NCBI GenBank assembly: GCA_950097015.1
Contig: CATNEN010000015.1
Span: forward strand, 1,905,501-1,969,500
Origin: Macrostomum hystrix
Taxonomy: Eukaryota > Platyhelminthes > Macrostomidae
Direction of reading: 5' to 3'
DNA length: 64,000 bases
In this document: positions 10,449-21,700 of the stretch, one piece after another
How the letters are laid out: every line of letters starts with the position of its first letter
Position numbering within the stretch: position 1 is the stretch's first letter
The notes under the pieces: model-generated
What the model was told of the DNA's origin: nothing
The model's input: the letters and a program-made list of their open reading frames with translations, nothing else
Databases searched by the model: none
Translations under genes and position numbers: made by a program

Positions 10449-11255
10449 ATGTTCGCAATCAAGCAGTTGTCGCTAGTTCCGTTGTGCGCTCTCTTGGCAA
10501 CTGTGGCAGGTAGAGTGTACAACATCTCGTACGTCGGATGCTTTGTAGATAGCACGAATTTGGTGAGGGACCTCAACGGACTCCGCGGGTTTGGACGTCT
10601 TGGACAATATTCTGTCGATTCTTCGCATGGCAATGTGTTCAGCGCCACTGCAATGTCCCGGGAATTCTGCAGTGGCGTCTGCTCACTGGCTGGCTTCGCC
10701 TACTTCGGAGTGCAAAACGGCAAACATTGCTTCTGCGGCAAGTCTTACGGATCGCAGGGTACGGCCATTGAGGCCCAGTGCGGATCCCCGTGCACCGGCG
10801 ATCCGTTGCAGAAGTGCGGAGGCTTCAACCGCAACTCGGTCTTCGCTCTGATCTATGTCGGTGAGTGCACTGGTTGGCCTGCAGACGTGTATATCAGTGC
10901 GAGCGAGTTTGCGAATTGCAAGAGGCTTCCAAGGTTTTGAGAGTGAACAATTCCAACTATTTGATCCAACTGAGCAAGGAACAAACCTTTTAGCCTGATT
11001 TGCCCTAACTCCCTTTCAGACAGAAACATCTACACAAGGTCCAGCGGATCCGGCCTGACAGTCCTGACCTCGCAGACCTCGTTCTGGCCGACCACCGCCA
11101 AGTCGGACGCTGACTGCCTGCTCCAGTGCAGCGCCAGAGACGACTGTCAGGCTGCCGTGTTCTCACAGCGGCTCCTCACGTGCCACCTGCTCGCGTTCGC
11201 CTACCCGCCAGCCAGCCTGAGCGGCCCCGACTGGGATCTCTACGTGCGCGGCTGA
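10449..11255 (+). CDS. secreted WSC + PAN/apple-like protein, paralogue 1
   Basis: Two exons, 10449-10860 and 11020-11255, joined in phase 1 (donor GTGAGT, acceptor CCCTTTCAG), giving 215 aa. Residues 1-21 are a hydrophobic signal peptide. Exon 1 encodes a WSC-type domain that opens with the YVGCFVD motif and carries the usual spaced cysteines through CSGVCSLAGFAYFGV, HCFCG and LQKCGG. Exon 2 encodes a short cysteine-containing PAN/apple-like module (CLLQCSARDDCQAAVFS ... LLTCHLLAF). Both folds typically bind carbohydrate or protein outside the cell, so an extracellular role such as a lectin, mucus or immune factor is inferred. No membrane anchor follows. A close paralogue lies 2.1 kb downstream on the same strand. 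The PAN assignment is weaker than the WSC one. Confidence 0.85.
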
Positions 11256-11510
11256 AAAAGACACCGCCTGCTCAGCTAGGGATGCGGAGGTTGACACGAA
11301 TGAGAAGCGATCCTGAGTTTCCTTAAGAACAATAACCCTGAGCTCTTAGCTAGCTCCATTTCATTTTGCGAAGTCGAATCCTACGAGCTCGATATTCAAA
11401 CCAGCAGCAGCAGGAGCTGCAAAATGACACGCAAATTTACGAATGCAAAAAGATTAGGCTGAGGTCACGAATTTTCATCCAGATGCGCAGTCAAGCGCGC
11501 AATTGCTGAC

Positions 11511-11516
11511 AATAAA
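11511..11516 (+). terminator. polyadenylation signal AATAAA of WSC paralogue 1
   Basis: A canonical AATAAA about 255 bp after the stop codon, the first one on this strand downstream of the gene. Confidence 0.5.
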
Positions 11517-11879
11517 GGCTTTTTAAGCAAAAAAGACCTTTATTGCAAGTTTTACTGCCTGGCTTGTTTTTTTGACAATTGCTTTCACACCTGAAGCAAT
11601 TCAATGCATTGAAATTATTGTGTTTTAGTACGATTCTTGTATTTTTCAAAGCCATTTCACACTAGTGCGATGACTGCTTCGTCTAGAAAGCAGATTCTAA
11701 GCTAAGCTGCTCAAGTCTAGTTGAAAATTAAACCTAAGAAAGTGCACAGCAAGTTCAGATAAGAGCAGACTCAGAGAAACGATACTGCAAATTTGGCTTC
11801 ATATTTGCTGCATATAAAAGTAACGATTGAGACAGGTATATAAATAATTCAGTAAAATATCTCATGCAACTTAGCTGCT
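11517..11879. other. intergenic DNA, nothing recognised
   Basis: AT-rich DNA between the poly(A) signal and a SINE. Confidence 0.4.
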
Positions 11880-12095
11880 GATGTTTGTAACCCAGTGATA
11901 AGAGTTTCGGACTTTGAATGAAACGTCGGGAGTTCGAATCTCAGCCAAGAGGGAAATAATTTACGTCCCTGTGACCTGATAAGTGCGTACCAGCTTCAGC
12001 TGGGGTAGAAATTTTGGTGAGAGTGGCGCCCACGCAGTCCATGGACTGAAAGGCTGCACACAAGCCCTTCGATCTCGCCACAAAATAAATGCATG
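11880..12095 (+). repeat. tRNA-derived SINE (family C)
   Basis: The head resembles a tRNA with an A-box-like stretch (TAACCCAGTGATAAGAG) and a B-box (GAGTTCGAATCTC) 34 bp later. The body contains the palindromic core CAGTCCATGGACTG (12035-12048) that the family B SINEs also carry. It ends in an A-rich ATAAATGC tail. The tRNA stems do not pair, so it is not a functional tRNA. Confidence 0.6.
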
Positions 12096-12429
12096 ATTGT
12101 TCATCGAGTCCAAGATTTAGGCTTAATTTCAATTTGCATACCTGCTTAACAATAGCATTGCATAAGACCTGAAATCCAAGCGACATTTTAGTAGATCAAT
12201 TAAGTGACAGACTTTGGTTGGGAATGTTGAAAAACTTTTGCCTGAGAATTATAATGGCGTGTTTGTATTTCAGAAAACAAGAATAAAGCCGAACTAAAAA
12301 TTCGGACAATATAAAATTAACGAGGCCGCATCTGGGCGTATCCAGATTTTGCGTGAGTTTATTGTTTCAAGCAACTATTCATGACATAATACTGGCAGTA
12401 GTACACAAAACTTAGGCAATAAAAATATT

Positions 12430-12690
12430 GCACGTTGTCATGTGAACGAAGACCGCGCCACCGGCAAAGTGTTGGGCTACCAGCGTCAACCAGCCTTGAT
12501 GACGCCGGCATTCGACGAAGACGCAGAAGCCCACTTGGACATGCCAGGCCGAGTTGGCAACTCGATCGCTCGACGCTGAGCGTCGCTGCGGTGCGCGTCG
12601 ACTTGCTGTTCGAGCGAGCCCTTCAGCGTCCAGGTTTCGGTGTTTTACTGCAGGACGGTCTTGACAACCGCCTCACAAAATAAATGCAGC
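12430..12690 (-). pseudogene. decayed non-LTR retrotransposon (RTE-like) RT fragment
   Basis: On the minus strand, 12690 towards 12580 reads EAVVKTVLQ, a stop, then NTETWTLKGSLEQQVDA. This is the NAETWTL-type region seen near the C-terminus of RTE-class endonuclease/reverse transcriptase proteins. The stop and loss of homology beyond show it is a dead fragment. A related fragment lies at 19.07-19.25 kb. Confidence 0.5.
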
Positions 12691-13347
12691 CAAGTCACTC
12701 GAGGCACCCGCAGATCAACGCTGACGTCAGGTACACATGTTGCGAGACAGATGGACTTTTGGCTGACCGAAGGATTCAGGAAAATCCTGGAGAGTTCTGG
12801 AAAGCTTTTGCTTCTGGAATGCAGCATTGCAAGCAGTTTTCCACCATCCCAATACAGTCACAAGCATCATCAATCATACGCTCACGAGCCAATCAAACTC
12901 ACCAGAAACTCTTGCAACCTAACTGTTTACACATGATTGAAGTTCCCTGCCGTTACAACCTTTGGCGCCAAAATGTCGTGCTATTGTTACCAAAATAATA
13001 GCTCGCTGCCTCATCACTGATCCCCACCCCAAGTGTTCACAGAACACGCACCTGCATCTATGCTCTGCCCTAAATTCTTACCCAATTCTTCCTTTTGGTC
13101 GCAGCGTACATCTATATTTTGTATGACTGAACTCTTTTTAGCAAATAATTACCCTATGGTGCTAGCTCTAGAAAGCTCCAGCAAATCTAATTAATCAAAC
13201 CAGGGGTGAACGGCAGCTCTGTCCCACCGTCGCCTCATCCAACTGAGGGGATTTTCCCAATGAAATCCCATGACACTCCTTGGATTCTAGTCTCACCTGG
13301 CTACTAAATCACGAAGAACCTCACGCCATTGGGTGCAGAATTCTGAA
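12691..13347. other. intergenic DNA and upstream region of WSC paralogue 2
   Basis: Nothing recognised apart from the promoter listed separately. Confidence 0.4.
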
Positions 13348-13353
13348 TATAAA
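13348..13353 (+). promoter_or_regulatory. TATA box of WSC paralogue 2
   Basis: TATAAA lies 51-56 bp before the chosen start codon at 13404. Initiation about 30 bp downstream would give a leader of about 25 nt and supports that ATG over in-frame upstream codons. Confidence 0.5.
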
Positions 13354-13403
13354 GCATCCATGCAGTGACCTGCCTGCCAAGACGTCATCTGTCAAAACAG
13401 AGA

Positions 13404-14119
13404 ATGTTTCGGCAGCTCCTTCTGCTCTGTGCGCTGCTGAGCGGAGTGGCCGGCCGAGTTGCCAACATCTCATACCTAGGCTGCTTCGTGGACAACACCA
13501 ACTCGACTAGAGACCTGAGCGGCCTCAGCGGAGTGGGCAGCATCGGCGCGTTCAACATCTTGAACGGCGGCTACTTCAGAAGTTTGAGCATGACTCACGA
13601 ATTGTGCAGCCAAGTGTGCTCTCTAGGCGGCTTCCGCTACTTCGGAATCCAAGTGGGTCAGCAGTGCTTCTGCGCCAACTCCTACGGATCGCAGGGCAAC
13701 TCTGCGGATGAAAATTGTGCCACAGTCTGCTCCGGAAACTCAATGCAGAGATGCGGGGCTGCCAATCACAATTCGGTGTTTGGTCTGACCTACGCGGGTG
13801 AGTGGTCTGCTTTGAGCAGGAGAACATGAAGCTTGGAAAGAGTCAGGCCATCGAAAAACATGCGTTCCTCCTCTTGTATTCAGACAGGAACGTGTACACG
13901 GTTGCGAGCGGATCCGGCCTGACAGTCGCGACCTCGCAGACCTCGTTCTGGCCGGCCACCGCCAAGACGGACGCTGACTGCCTGCTCCAGTGCAGCGCCA
14001 GGGACGACTGTCAGGCTGCCGTGTTCTCACAGCGGCTGCTCACCTGCCACCTGCTCGCGTTCGCCTACCCGCCAGCCAGCCTGAGCGGCCCCGACTGGGC
14101 TCTCTACGTGCGCGGCTAA
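13404..14119 (+). CDS. secreted WSC + PAN/apple-like protein, paralogue 2
   Basis: Two exons, 13404-13797 and 13884-14119, phase 1, encode 209 aa. The start MFRQLLLLCALLSGVAG is a typical signal peptide. The WSC domain follows (YLGCFVDN ... CSQVCSLGGFRYFGI ... CFCANSYGSQ ... MQRCGA). Exon 2 encodes the same PAN/apple-like module as paralogue 1 and has the same length (236 bp). The second exons are far more alike than the first exons, which suggests gene conversion or exon replacement after duplication. The intron is only 86 bp. An extracellular binding function is inferred from the domains; ligand unknown. Confidence 0.85.
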
Positions 14120-14779
14120 GCATTGGCCCATGGACTAACTAGCTTTGAAGCAATAGAAAATTCTAAACTAAAAAAGAAGACAATGATATATTCTTAGGCT
14201 GTTTGGATGACTTATGCTAAAAAAAAATTATTAAAACTAAACGATCTAGTGCAGAATGCGCCAGTTTAAGTACAAAAATGGAACACTGAGTCATACGCTG
14301 AATTATTTTGACGTTTCGTCGATTTAATTAATTTATTTTCTATTTTCCAATAATATACTTTTTCCTTAAGCTATACTTAGAAAGTTTCATTGCATAAAGT
14401 TTTCATCTTTGAATTCACATGCTGAATGGCTTTGCGTGAGAGTGGGATTCAATTATTTGCAAAAACTCTATCTTGGCGTCCATTATCCAATTGAAACAGG
14501 GTTTGCCAATGAATAACGAGGTAACATTGGCTCAAATTAGGTCGAGTATACATTTTCTGAGTCTGCTGTGCCCGAAATGTCACGCATTTTTCTCTAAAAC
14601 CAGTGATTAGCACAATAGCCGCATTTTTCATTCCTTTGATCGTCACCATTGTGAGGTATTAGTGAGTTATAATGTCGTAATTTGAAAGTTATGTTGTGCG
14701 TGCCCAACCCTCCACCCCGAGGCCAGTTTTCTCTCTCTTGTCCCTTGCTCAGCTGCGCCCGTCCCCCGTGTGCTGACCC
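14120..14779. other. intergenic DNA, nothing recognised
   Basis: AT-rich DNA after the second WSC gene. No clean AATAAA signal stands out. Confidence 0.4.
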
Positions 14780-15600
14780 AGGGGTTAGGGGCTTATGCTC
14801 CACCCCCTGGCGCGGCCTGCCCCAAGAAAGGGCCGCCTTGAGTCGCTGAACGATTCTGCAGCTACTGACGTCCATTCGAACTTTTCCGTTGGCGTTTTCA
14901 GGCGTCGCAGCGGCTCAGCGATCTTCGAATAGCCTTGGATGAAACGACGATAATAAGCTGCCAGGCCTAAGAAGCTCTTCACTTCCTTGGAGGTGCGCGG
15001 AGTCGGCCAGTTCTGAATGGCAGCCGTTTTCGATTCGTCGACGGTAATGCTAGTTTTGGACACGCGGTGGCCGAGGACGATCATTGACGTATTCACGAAG
15101 CGTCACATGGCAGGTTTCAAACGCAGGTTGGCGTCCCGTGACCGCTCGAGCACCACCCGCAGCCGAAAACTGTGCTCCTTAATTGTTCGGCCCATCACGA
15201 TGAAGTCGTCGATGAACACCAGGCACGCTTACCAGCTGGTCTGACCTTGGAGCACGAGTTGCATGAGGCGTTGAAATGTTGCCGGGCATTGCGCAGACCG
15301 AACGTCATGACGTTGAACTCGAAGAGGCCTTGATGACAGATAAATTCTGTCTTCTCCCTGTCGCGTTTATCAACCTCGACCTGCCAGTACTTTTCCACTT
15401 TTCCAGGTCGAGTGCCGAGAAGTAGGCGTTGCCTAGCAGTGCATGCAGGGTGTCGTCGATCCTCGGAATTGGGAACGCATCCGGTTCGGTGACTTCATTG
15501 AGCAGCCGGTAGTCCAAACAGAAGCGTGCTGTTCCGTCTTTGACGAGGGCGATCGGTGATGCCCATAGCCTAGGCTTAGACGCTGGAGGTCCGCTTGGCG
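14780..15600 (-). pseudogene. decayed Ty3/gypsy pol fragment (reverse transcriptase)
   Basis: Minus-strand pieces in shifting frames match consecutive Ty3 RT segments: WASPIALVKD and FCLDYRLLNEVT (about 15470-15570), EKTEFICHQGLFEFNVMTFG (about 15290-15360), a degenerate IDDFIVM polymerase box near 15210, and WPTPRTSKEVKSFLGLAAYY (about 14950-15015). Frameshifts and stops separate them. It belongs to a different lineage from the intact element at 1.4 kb. Confidence 0.85.
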
Positions 15601-16339
15601 GTGTCTTTGCTGCTGCGTCTCGTTCGGCTGACGACCTGACATGTACGCCCGGGTCTCTCGGAGAAAAAAATATACCGGAGAATAAAAGTGTATAAATTTT
15701 TTTTTCACTTTGTAGAAACAATAACAAATCAAAACGAAAGTAAAAAACTGTCTTTGTGATATATATAAAAGTAGTAGTATGGGTTAACAGAACTCTGCCG
15801 CAAGGAAGTCCTCGGAAATTCCGTGGGGTCCTAGTGTGTGAACAAACAACTATGTGTTTGCATAGTGGACTCTGTCGCAGATAAATCTGTCTGAGAGGGA
15901 GAGAGGCCCGCAAAGATCAATTGCTTTGAATTGTTTGCGAGCTGATCAATGTCAAGCTGGCTCCCAAAAAAAGACACATGGAGATACGAAACACTTTAAC
16001 CTTGAATAACTCGCAGACGTTTTCATGAATCAGTCTGAAATCTTACGCATCTAATTAACTCGATTGCATCAGAGGTTTTGTAAATTTTTATTGCGATTAA
16101 TGCAATGGAAGTATATTTTTGAAAGTACAAGAAAATACAGTGCGGAGATAGAAGCAAACTTCAAGGCTGTGTAATTATTTTACGGATTGACAAAATTATG
16201 TTTTTTTGGAACGTTGTCTTAGTTGCACCAGAAGAGCTGTTAAGTTTCGCTGTAGTTTAATGGTTATTTTTTAAGTTGCAATACTCTTGTTTGAATGTGA
16301 ATGTGATGTGAAAGTCAATCAGGAAATGATTTACCGTAT
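15601..16339. other. AT-rich DNA, nothing recognised
   Basis: Separates the RT fragment from the small LTR element. It may contain further decayed element sequence but no motif is readable. Confidence 0.35.
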
Positions 16340-17625
16340 TGTAGCCGGAACGATTTGAATTATATTTTTTCGAATTATCTTACTACGAAAGTATTTATTG
16401 GTTATATCAGCGCAACGCTCGCCCGCGCCGCACACGGAAAAGACGCGAATATGACTTTAAAATATAAAGGGATTAACATACATTATAACAAAGATTATAA
16501 CTAGATAAATACATTACTTAAACCAGCGCACCATTTTCAGGGAAAGGGACAATAATGTTACATTACCCCCTCTTCCGAAAAAACAATGTCCTCATTGTTA
16601 CAGTAGAGTAAAGATTAGAAGCACACTACTATGAGTAGAAAGTTGGTACAGGTATACGGTAGAACGGTAGAAAAAATTGGCTATAAGGGAAAGGTAGACG
16701 GTTTGCATTTATTTATTCTTTTTTAATTGAATTAACACAATTATTGGAAGGGTGCTGACGTGCCGAGAGTACAACGAGAGAAAAAAATCAGGGGACTCAA
16801 GGTTGTCATGAAGCACACAAAACAAAATGTACTTTTAACTTGAGTACCTAAGAATATTACATTATCCCCTCCTTAGAAGAAATACAATGTCCTCATTGTT
16901 GGACAATACTATAAAAAAGACTACAGTAACACATACTAATAAAAAAGTACAAGAAAAAAGAGATCTAGGAGAGGTACTCACAGACATTGCAAATCCTAAC
17001 TTCTGCCAAATACATGTGATGATGCAAAGACGTTTTCACAAAGGAATGCTAACACCAGACACATAAAGGAGAGTTAACATGCACAATAAGCCTGGCCAAT
17101 GGGTATCAGCATCACCCAAGGCCTCCCATGCACAACCAGCGCTGACACGAGGACAAGATTGTTTCAAACAGGAAACAGCCAAAAATGGGAACCTGCTGAA
17201 CAAAACCACTGCGTGCAGTACTGCCATTGGCACAAACAATCGCCGGAACGAATCAATATTAGAAAGAAGCAATGGTAATGAAGACTTACAGTAAGAAATA
17301 AATAACTAAAACATACAAAAATTAGTCCGCGTTAGTCCGCGTTATTCATCTTAGCTTTGCAGCTGATCCGATTGCTTCGCTACTGCAGATCTAACTTCGA
17401 GCTCCAAAGCTGATTGGCACGCACTTCATGAAGTTCAGTCATAATTGGTCAGAAGATCCAGCGGAGTCTCGTGGAATCCGCGTCCTGGCGTGGTCGCCAA
17501 TGTAGCCGGAACGATTTAAATTATATTTTTTCGAATTATCTTACTACGAAAGTATTTATTGGTTATATCAGCGCAACGCTCGCCCGCGCCGCACACGGAA
17601 AAGACGCGAATATGACTTTAAAATA
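16340..17625 (-). mobile_element. small non-autonomous LTR retroelement
   Basis: Direct repeats of about 125 bp at 16340-16464 and 17501-17625 differ at about one position. Read on the minus strand, both end in CCGGCTACA. The copy at 17501 is followed by TTGGCGACCACGCCAGG, which looks like a primer-binding site. The copy at 16340 extends upstream to TGTAACATTATTG (16562), preceded by a purine tract (GGAAGAGGGGG), so the full LTR is about 223 bp and the other copy is truncated. The internal 0.9 kb codes for nothing. A second purine tract plus LTR-like start lies at about 16860, which suggests a nested relative. Confidence 0.65.
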
Positions 17626-18725
17626 ATATAAAAAAATAAATTGTGCGTTGCACATAAAGCTATTTGACAGGTTGAATCCGGTCAAGTTTCTACAATGTAA
17701 TATAGCAGATTAGTTTCCGCGAACACAAATTCCTGCATGGTATTATTTCAAAACTTCCAATTTTGAAGCTCGAGGCTTTACAGTATATTTTTCTTGTACG
17801 AAAAGGCAGAATACATGCATGGTACATATAGATAACTGAGATCGAATAATATGTATGTCTTTTGATCCACTCAACACATGCATTCAAATTGTATTGTATT
17901 TAAATAAAAGGTCTACCTGCCTTCCTACATATCAGCTAGCTACATGCACAGTTGTATAAGCGGATTGACTGTATTAGCTAGTGAAATCGATTCTCTATTC
18001 TATGCATCCAGAGCTGCTGTATTTCTTCCGGTATTCGGTTACAGTCTGTCCATCAAAGATATAGACTCAAAGTCTAGAGCAGGGGAAAAAACAGCAGACG
18101 GATCTAATTTCTAGGATTTGTGCTTGCTAAAAATACGCATTTGTTTTTTTTCTGACCAACTTTTCTCAGGCACATACAATCTTTTACCATATTGATGCAT
18201 GCACCGCTAAAGTCGGAAAGCATTTTGACATCTCTCCAATGAGTTCAGTTTTCAATTCATCGGCTGTAATCAAGGCCCTCTGCCATCGGGTGCTTAAGGG
18301 CAAAATTCAAGCGTTTTGACGAGAAACTAACCCCATTGCATGACATTGAAATGTTCAAAAGGATCGGCTTTAAAAATTAAATAGGCCAAAAATGCATGCA
18401 GGGTGCATCAATGCAGGCCTATCAGATTGCATAAGCCGATTAACTAGCCCCAACTTCTGATCCCGCTGCAGGGAAATAGCCTGCGGTGACGCACGCCAGC
18501 TCATGAAGCGCTTGTTACCATGGCAACCAATCCCTGCTTCGCTGGCTCCATCATGCGTGCGGTGGCCAACCCGCCTTAGAATGTAGCTGCAGTGCATTAC
18601 AAAAGCCACACACTCGAAAACATGCAGTGGTTGGGGAAATCCTATCAAAGAGGCCAGGTAAGCGGAAAGATTTAGGTCACAGAAGCTATCCGTGTTAAGC
18701 ACAGAGACAGTTCAGTGTGAGACTC
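17626..18725. other. intergenic DNA upstream of the five-exon gene
   Basis: AT-rich DNA with no recognisable gene, becoming more GC-balanced from 18.4 kb towards the start codon at 18726. Confidence 0.4.
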
Positions 18726-21700
18726 ATGGGTTGTGGAGCTTCCAACCAGACGGCTGGAGGCGAGCCAAGCACGCCAAGGCCTCGATCCGGCGCCAGGCCG
18801 ATACGTAGGGAGCCCCGGCCGCTGAACAGTCGTCACGCCAGTCCGAACGCCAGCCAGCGATGGCAGAACAGCCAGAATTTGGATCACAGTGCCGCCAGGC
18901 GAGGCTCCGGAAATTTCCTGCAGGTGAGGCTCGTTAGAAGTTGAGCACTCTCTTGTACATGTGCAGTTTGGTGTCCTAAGGCCAACATTACCAGGTAGTT
19001 TGAATGGTCGAGCTGGTAAAAGTTTAAATAGTGCAGCATACATTCTACGCTGAGTCTCTGCGAAGGTGTCATGGAGGCTAGCTGCAGCAGCTCCTGCAGA
19101 ACCGGCTGCGGACACAAGGACTCGGCGCGGACGTCACCGCGTTGACTTGTTTCTCGAGCGAGTCCGTCAGCGTCCAGGTCTCGGCATTGTACAGCCAAGC
19201 AAGACGGTCTCGACCATGGCCGGGAACAGTGGTTTAGTCAGGATTTTCGTCTGGGGTGGCCACGCTGAATGGGGACGCCATTACCCTGCCGGGAGCGCCA
19301 CTACTGGGGCGGGGGGCGCCACTAGTAGGGGGCGCCACTACCACGGGTGCATCAACTACTCGTACTAAGGGGGCACCAATAGTAGGGGGCGCCACTACCA
19401 TGGGGGTGAAACTACCATGGGGGCGTCACTCCCAGGGGATCGCCAGTACTGGGGGCGCCAGTATTGGGGGGCGCCACTACCAGGGGGCGCCAGTATTGGG
19501 GGGGGGCAACTACCAGGGGCGCCAGTACTGGGGAGCGCAACTACCAGGGGCGCCAGTACTGGGGGGCGCAACTACCAGGGGGCGCCAGTACTGGGGGGCG
19601 CAACTACCAGGGGCGCCAATAGATTTTTCGGTGGATTAATGGATCGCGGCTCTACACATTTTTCCGGTCAAATTCAACGTTTTGCCAATCAGCTTAGCTA
19701 AGTTTCATTCAAGTTAGCCAGTCTATGGTATTCGCAGTCGACGCGCCATTCAACTTAGACAACTATCGTTCAAGTTCGCCAGGCATTCAAGTTCAACACG
19801 CCATGGCAGGGTGTGTTTTGTCTATGGCAAGAAGGGGTAACAAGCTCGAAAAACGATTTTCAAATTTGACAACTTGCAAGCAAATTCAACAAAAGCAGAA
19901 CCCTTGAAAGCCGAAGTTTAACTGTTGCTCTGTGCCAATGGCTGATCATATGGACGAAGAGGAGCACGACAGTGTGGAAGAGGAAGACGATGCGGAGGAC
20001 CGTGTACGCTATAATACGATTTCGAATGAGGATAGAGCCCGTCTGTTGGATGCACACGCAAACGGCGAAGACTTCGTCCATCTGGCGGGGCTGCTGAATA
20101 TCAATAGAGCTACAGCATACTCAATTGTGCGTTCCGGAAGGAGGGAGAAAAGACCGATGGGTGGAAGAAGAAATGCGAAATTTGACATCGAGATGGCACA
20201 GTACTGTTGCGAACTGCTAGACGACAACAGTGTTCTAACTCTGGAGGAGATCAAGGAACAATTACGCGCCAGGTTTCCAAACAAGCCGACTGTCACAATT
20301 TCGACACTGAGCCGTCAGTTGGACGGCCTGATGTTCACCGTTATGCTCGTTCGCGACACACCCGCAGAAAGAAACTCACCGGCAGTCCTGGCTGAGCGCG
20401 AGGCATACTGCAATTGGTGGTGTTCAGCCAATGTCATAAACGCAGCAAAGGTGTACTTCGACGAGTGTGGATTCGACAGCTGGATGAGACGATCACAGGG
20501 ACGTGCCGTGCGGGGTCAACGGGCGTACCGGAAGGTTGCCGGTCAAAAGGGTCCACACATCACCGTCTGCCTGGCTATGCCACCGGAAATCGGAGTGGTG
20601 CACTTTCAAATATACGCCGCCGGGATGACGAAGGAGCGATTCGCGGAATTCTCTCGCGTCTCGCGGCCATCACGGTGAACGACAGTGTCACACCTGACAA
20701 GTGCCAACAGTGGTACAACCACTGTCCTCGGCGATTGACACGTAACGATCTATCAGCTGGAAAACTCTTACACACTGTGGTGAACTTTGGCACTGTTGTT
20801 TTCCGCAATTTCTTGTTATAATTATTGCTCAATACAGTTCTGCTTTTGTTGAATTTGCTTGCAAGTTGTCAAATTTGAAAATCGTTTTTCGAGCTTGTTA
20901 CCCCTTCTTGCCATAGACAAAACACACCCTGCCATGGCGTGTTGAACTTGAATGCCTGGCGAACTTGAACGATAGTTGTCTAAGTTGAATGGCGCGTCGA
21001 CTGCGATTACCATAGACTGGCTAACTTGAATGAAACTTAGCTAAGCTGATTGGCAAAACGTTGAATTTGACCGGAAAAAGGTGTACTTGCTCCCTCCTGG
21101 CCAGGAACAGTTTCGCCCTCTGGCGATCTGGCGAGGGTCCCGGACTGCAGGACTGGCATCTCAGAAACAAAGGCGAACCCGCGGGATCGTCGCAAATCGA
21201 CGAGTTCTCGTTTGACGAGCACCTAAAACGGATTATTAGCAGGTATCGCTAAAAATTCATTGCCGCAGGTGCAGGATCAAAATGAACAGCAGCTGCATCG
21301 ACTTCGGCAGTCGACATCGCCCGACTCCGCCAGTCCCACAGCCGCGCCAGAGGATCAGCTGCTAAGGGAGCTGAACCGTCAGAGGCGTGAGGTTTTCTCC
21401 AACGGCCAGCATCCGCTGTCGATGCACGAGGAGGCCTGTAAGGTGGCTAAAGAGGCGGCGGCTGCAGCGGCTGCGTTGTCAGAGGCTGATCCAGGCGCTG
21501 CAGTTGAGAAAAAGTCAGCTGATATTGAAGGTCGCTCGTACCGACTTCTGACAAGAATTTTAACTGTGCAGGAGGGTCAGAACAGTGAGTTAAACTCTGG
21601 TGACAAGGACAACTAACATTGCACTGTGTAATCCTCTATGGTGAATCCATTTTGGTTTGAAAATATTGTACGAGTGAGCAATGTAATGATAAGTTATAAG

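Noticed and set aside
21243-21268. A 26-nt intron with acceptor at GCCGCAG in the five-exon gene
   Set aside because: Too short for normal splicing and it puts exon 3 in the wrong phase; the acceptor at 21332-21333 gives a 91-nt intron and a continuous frame.
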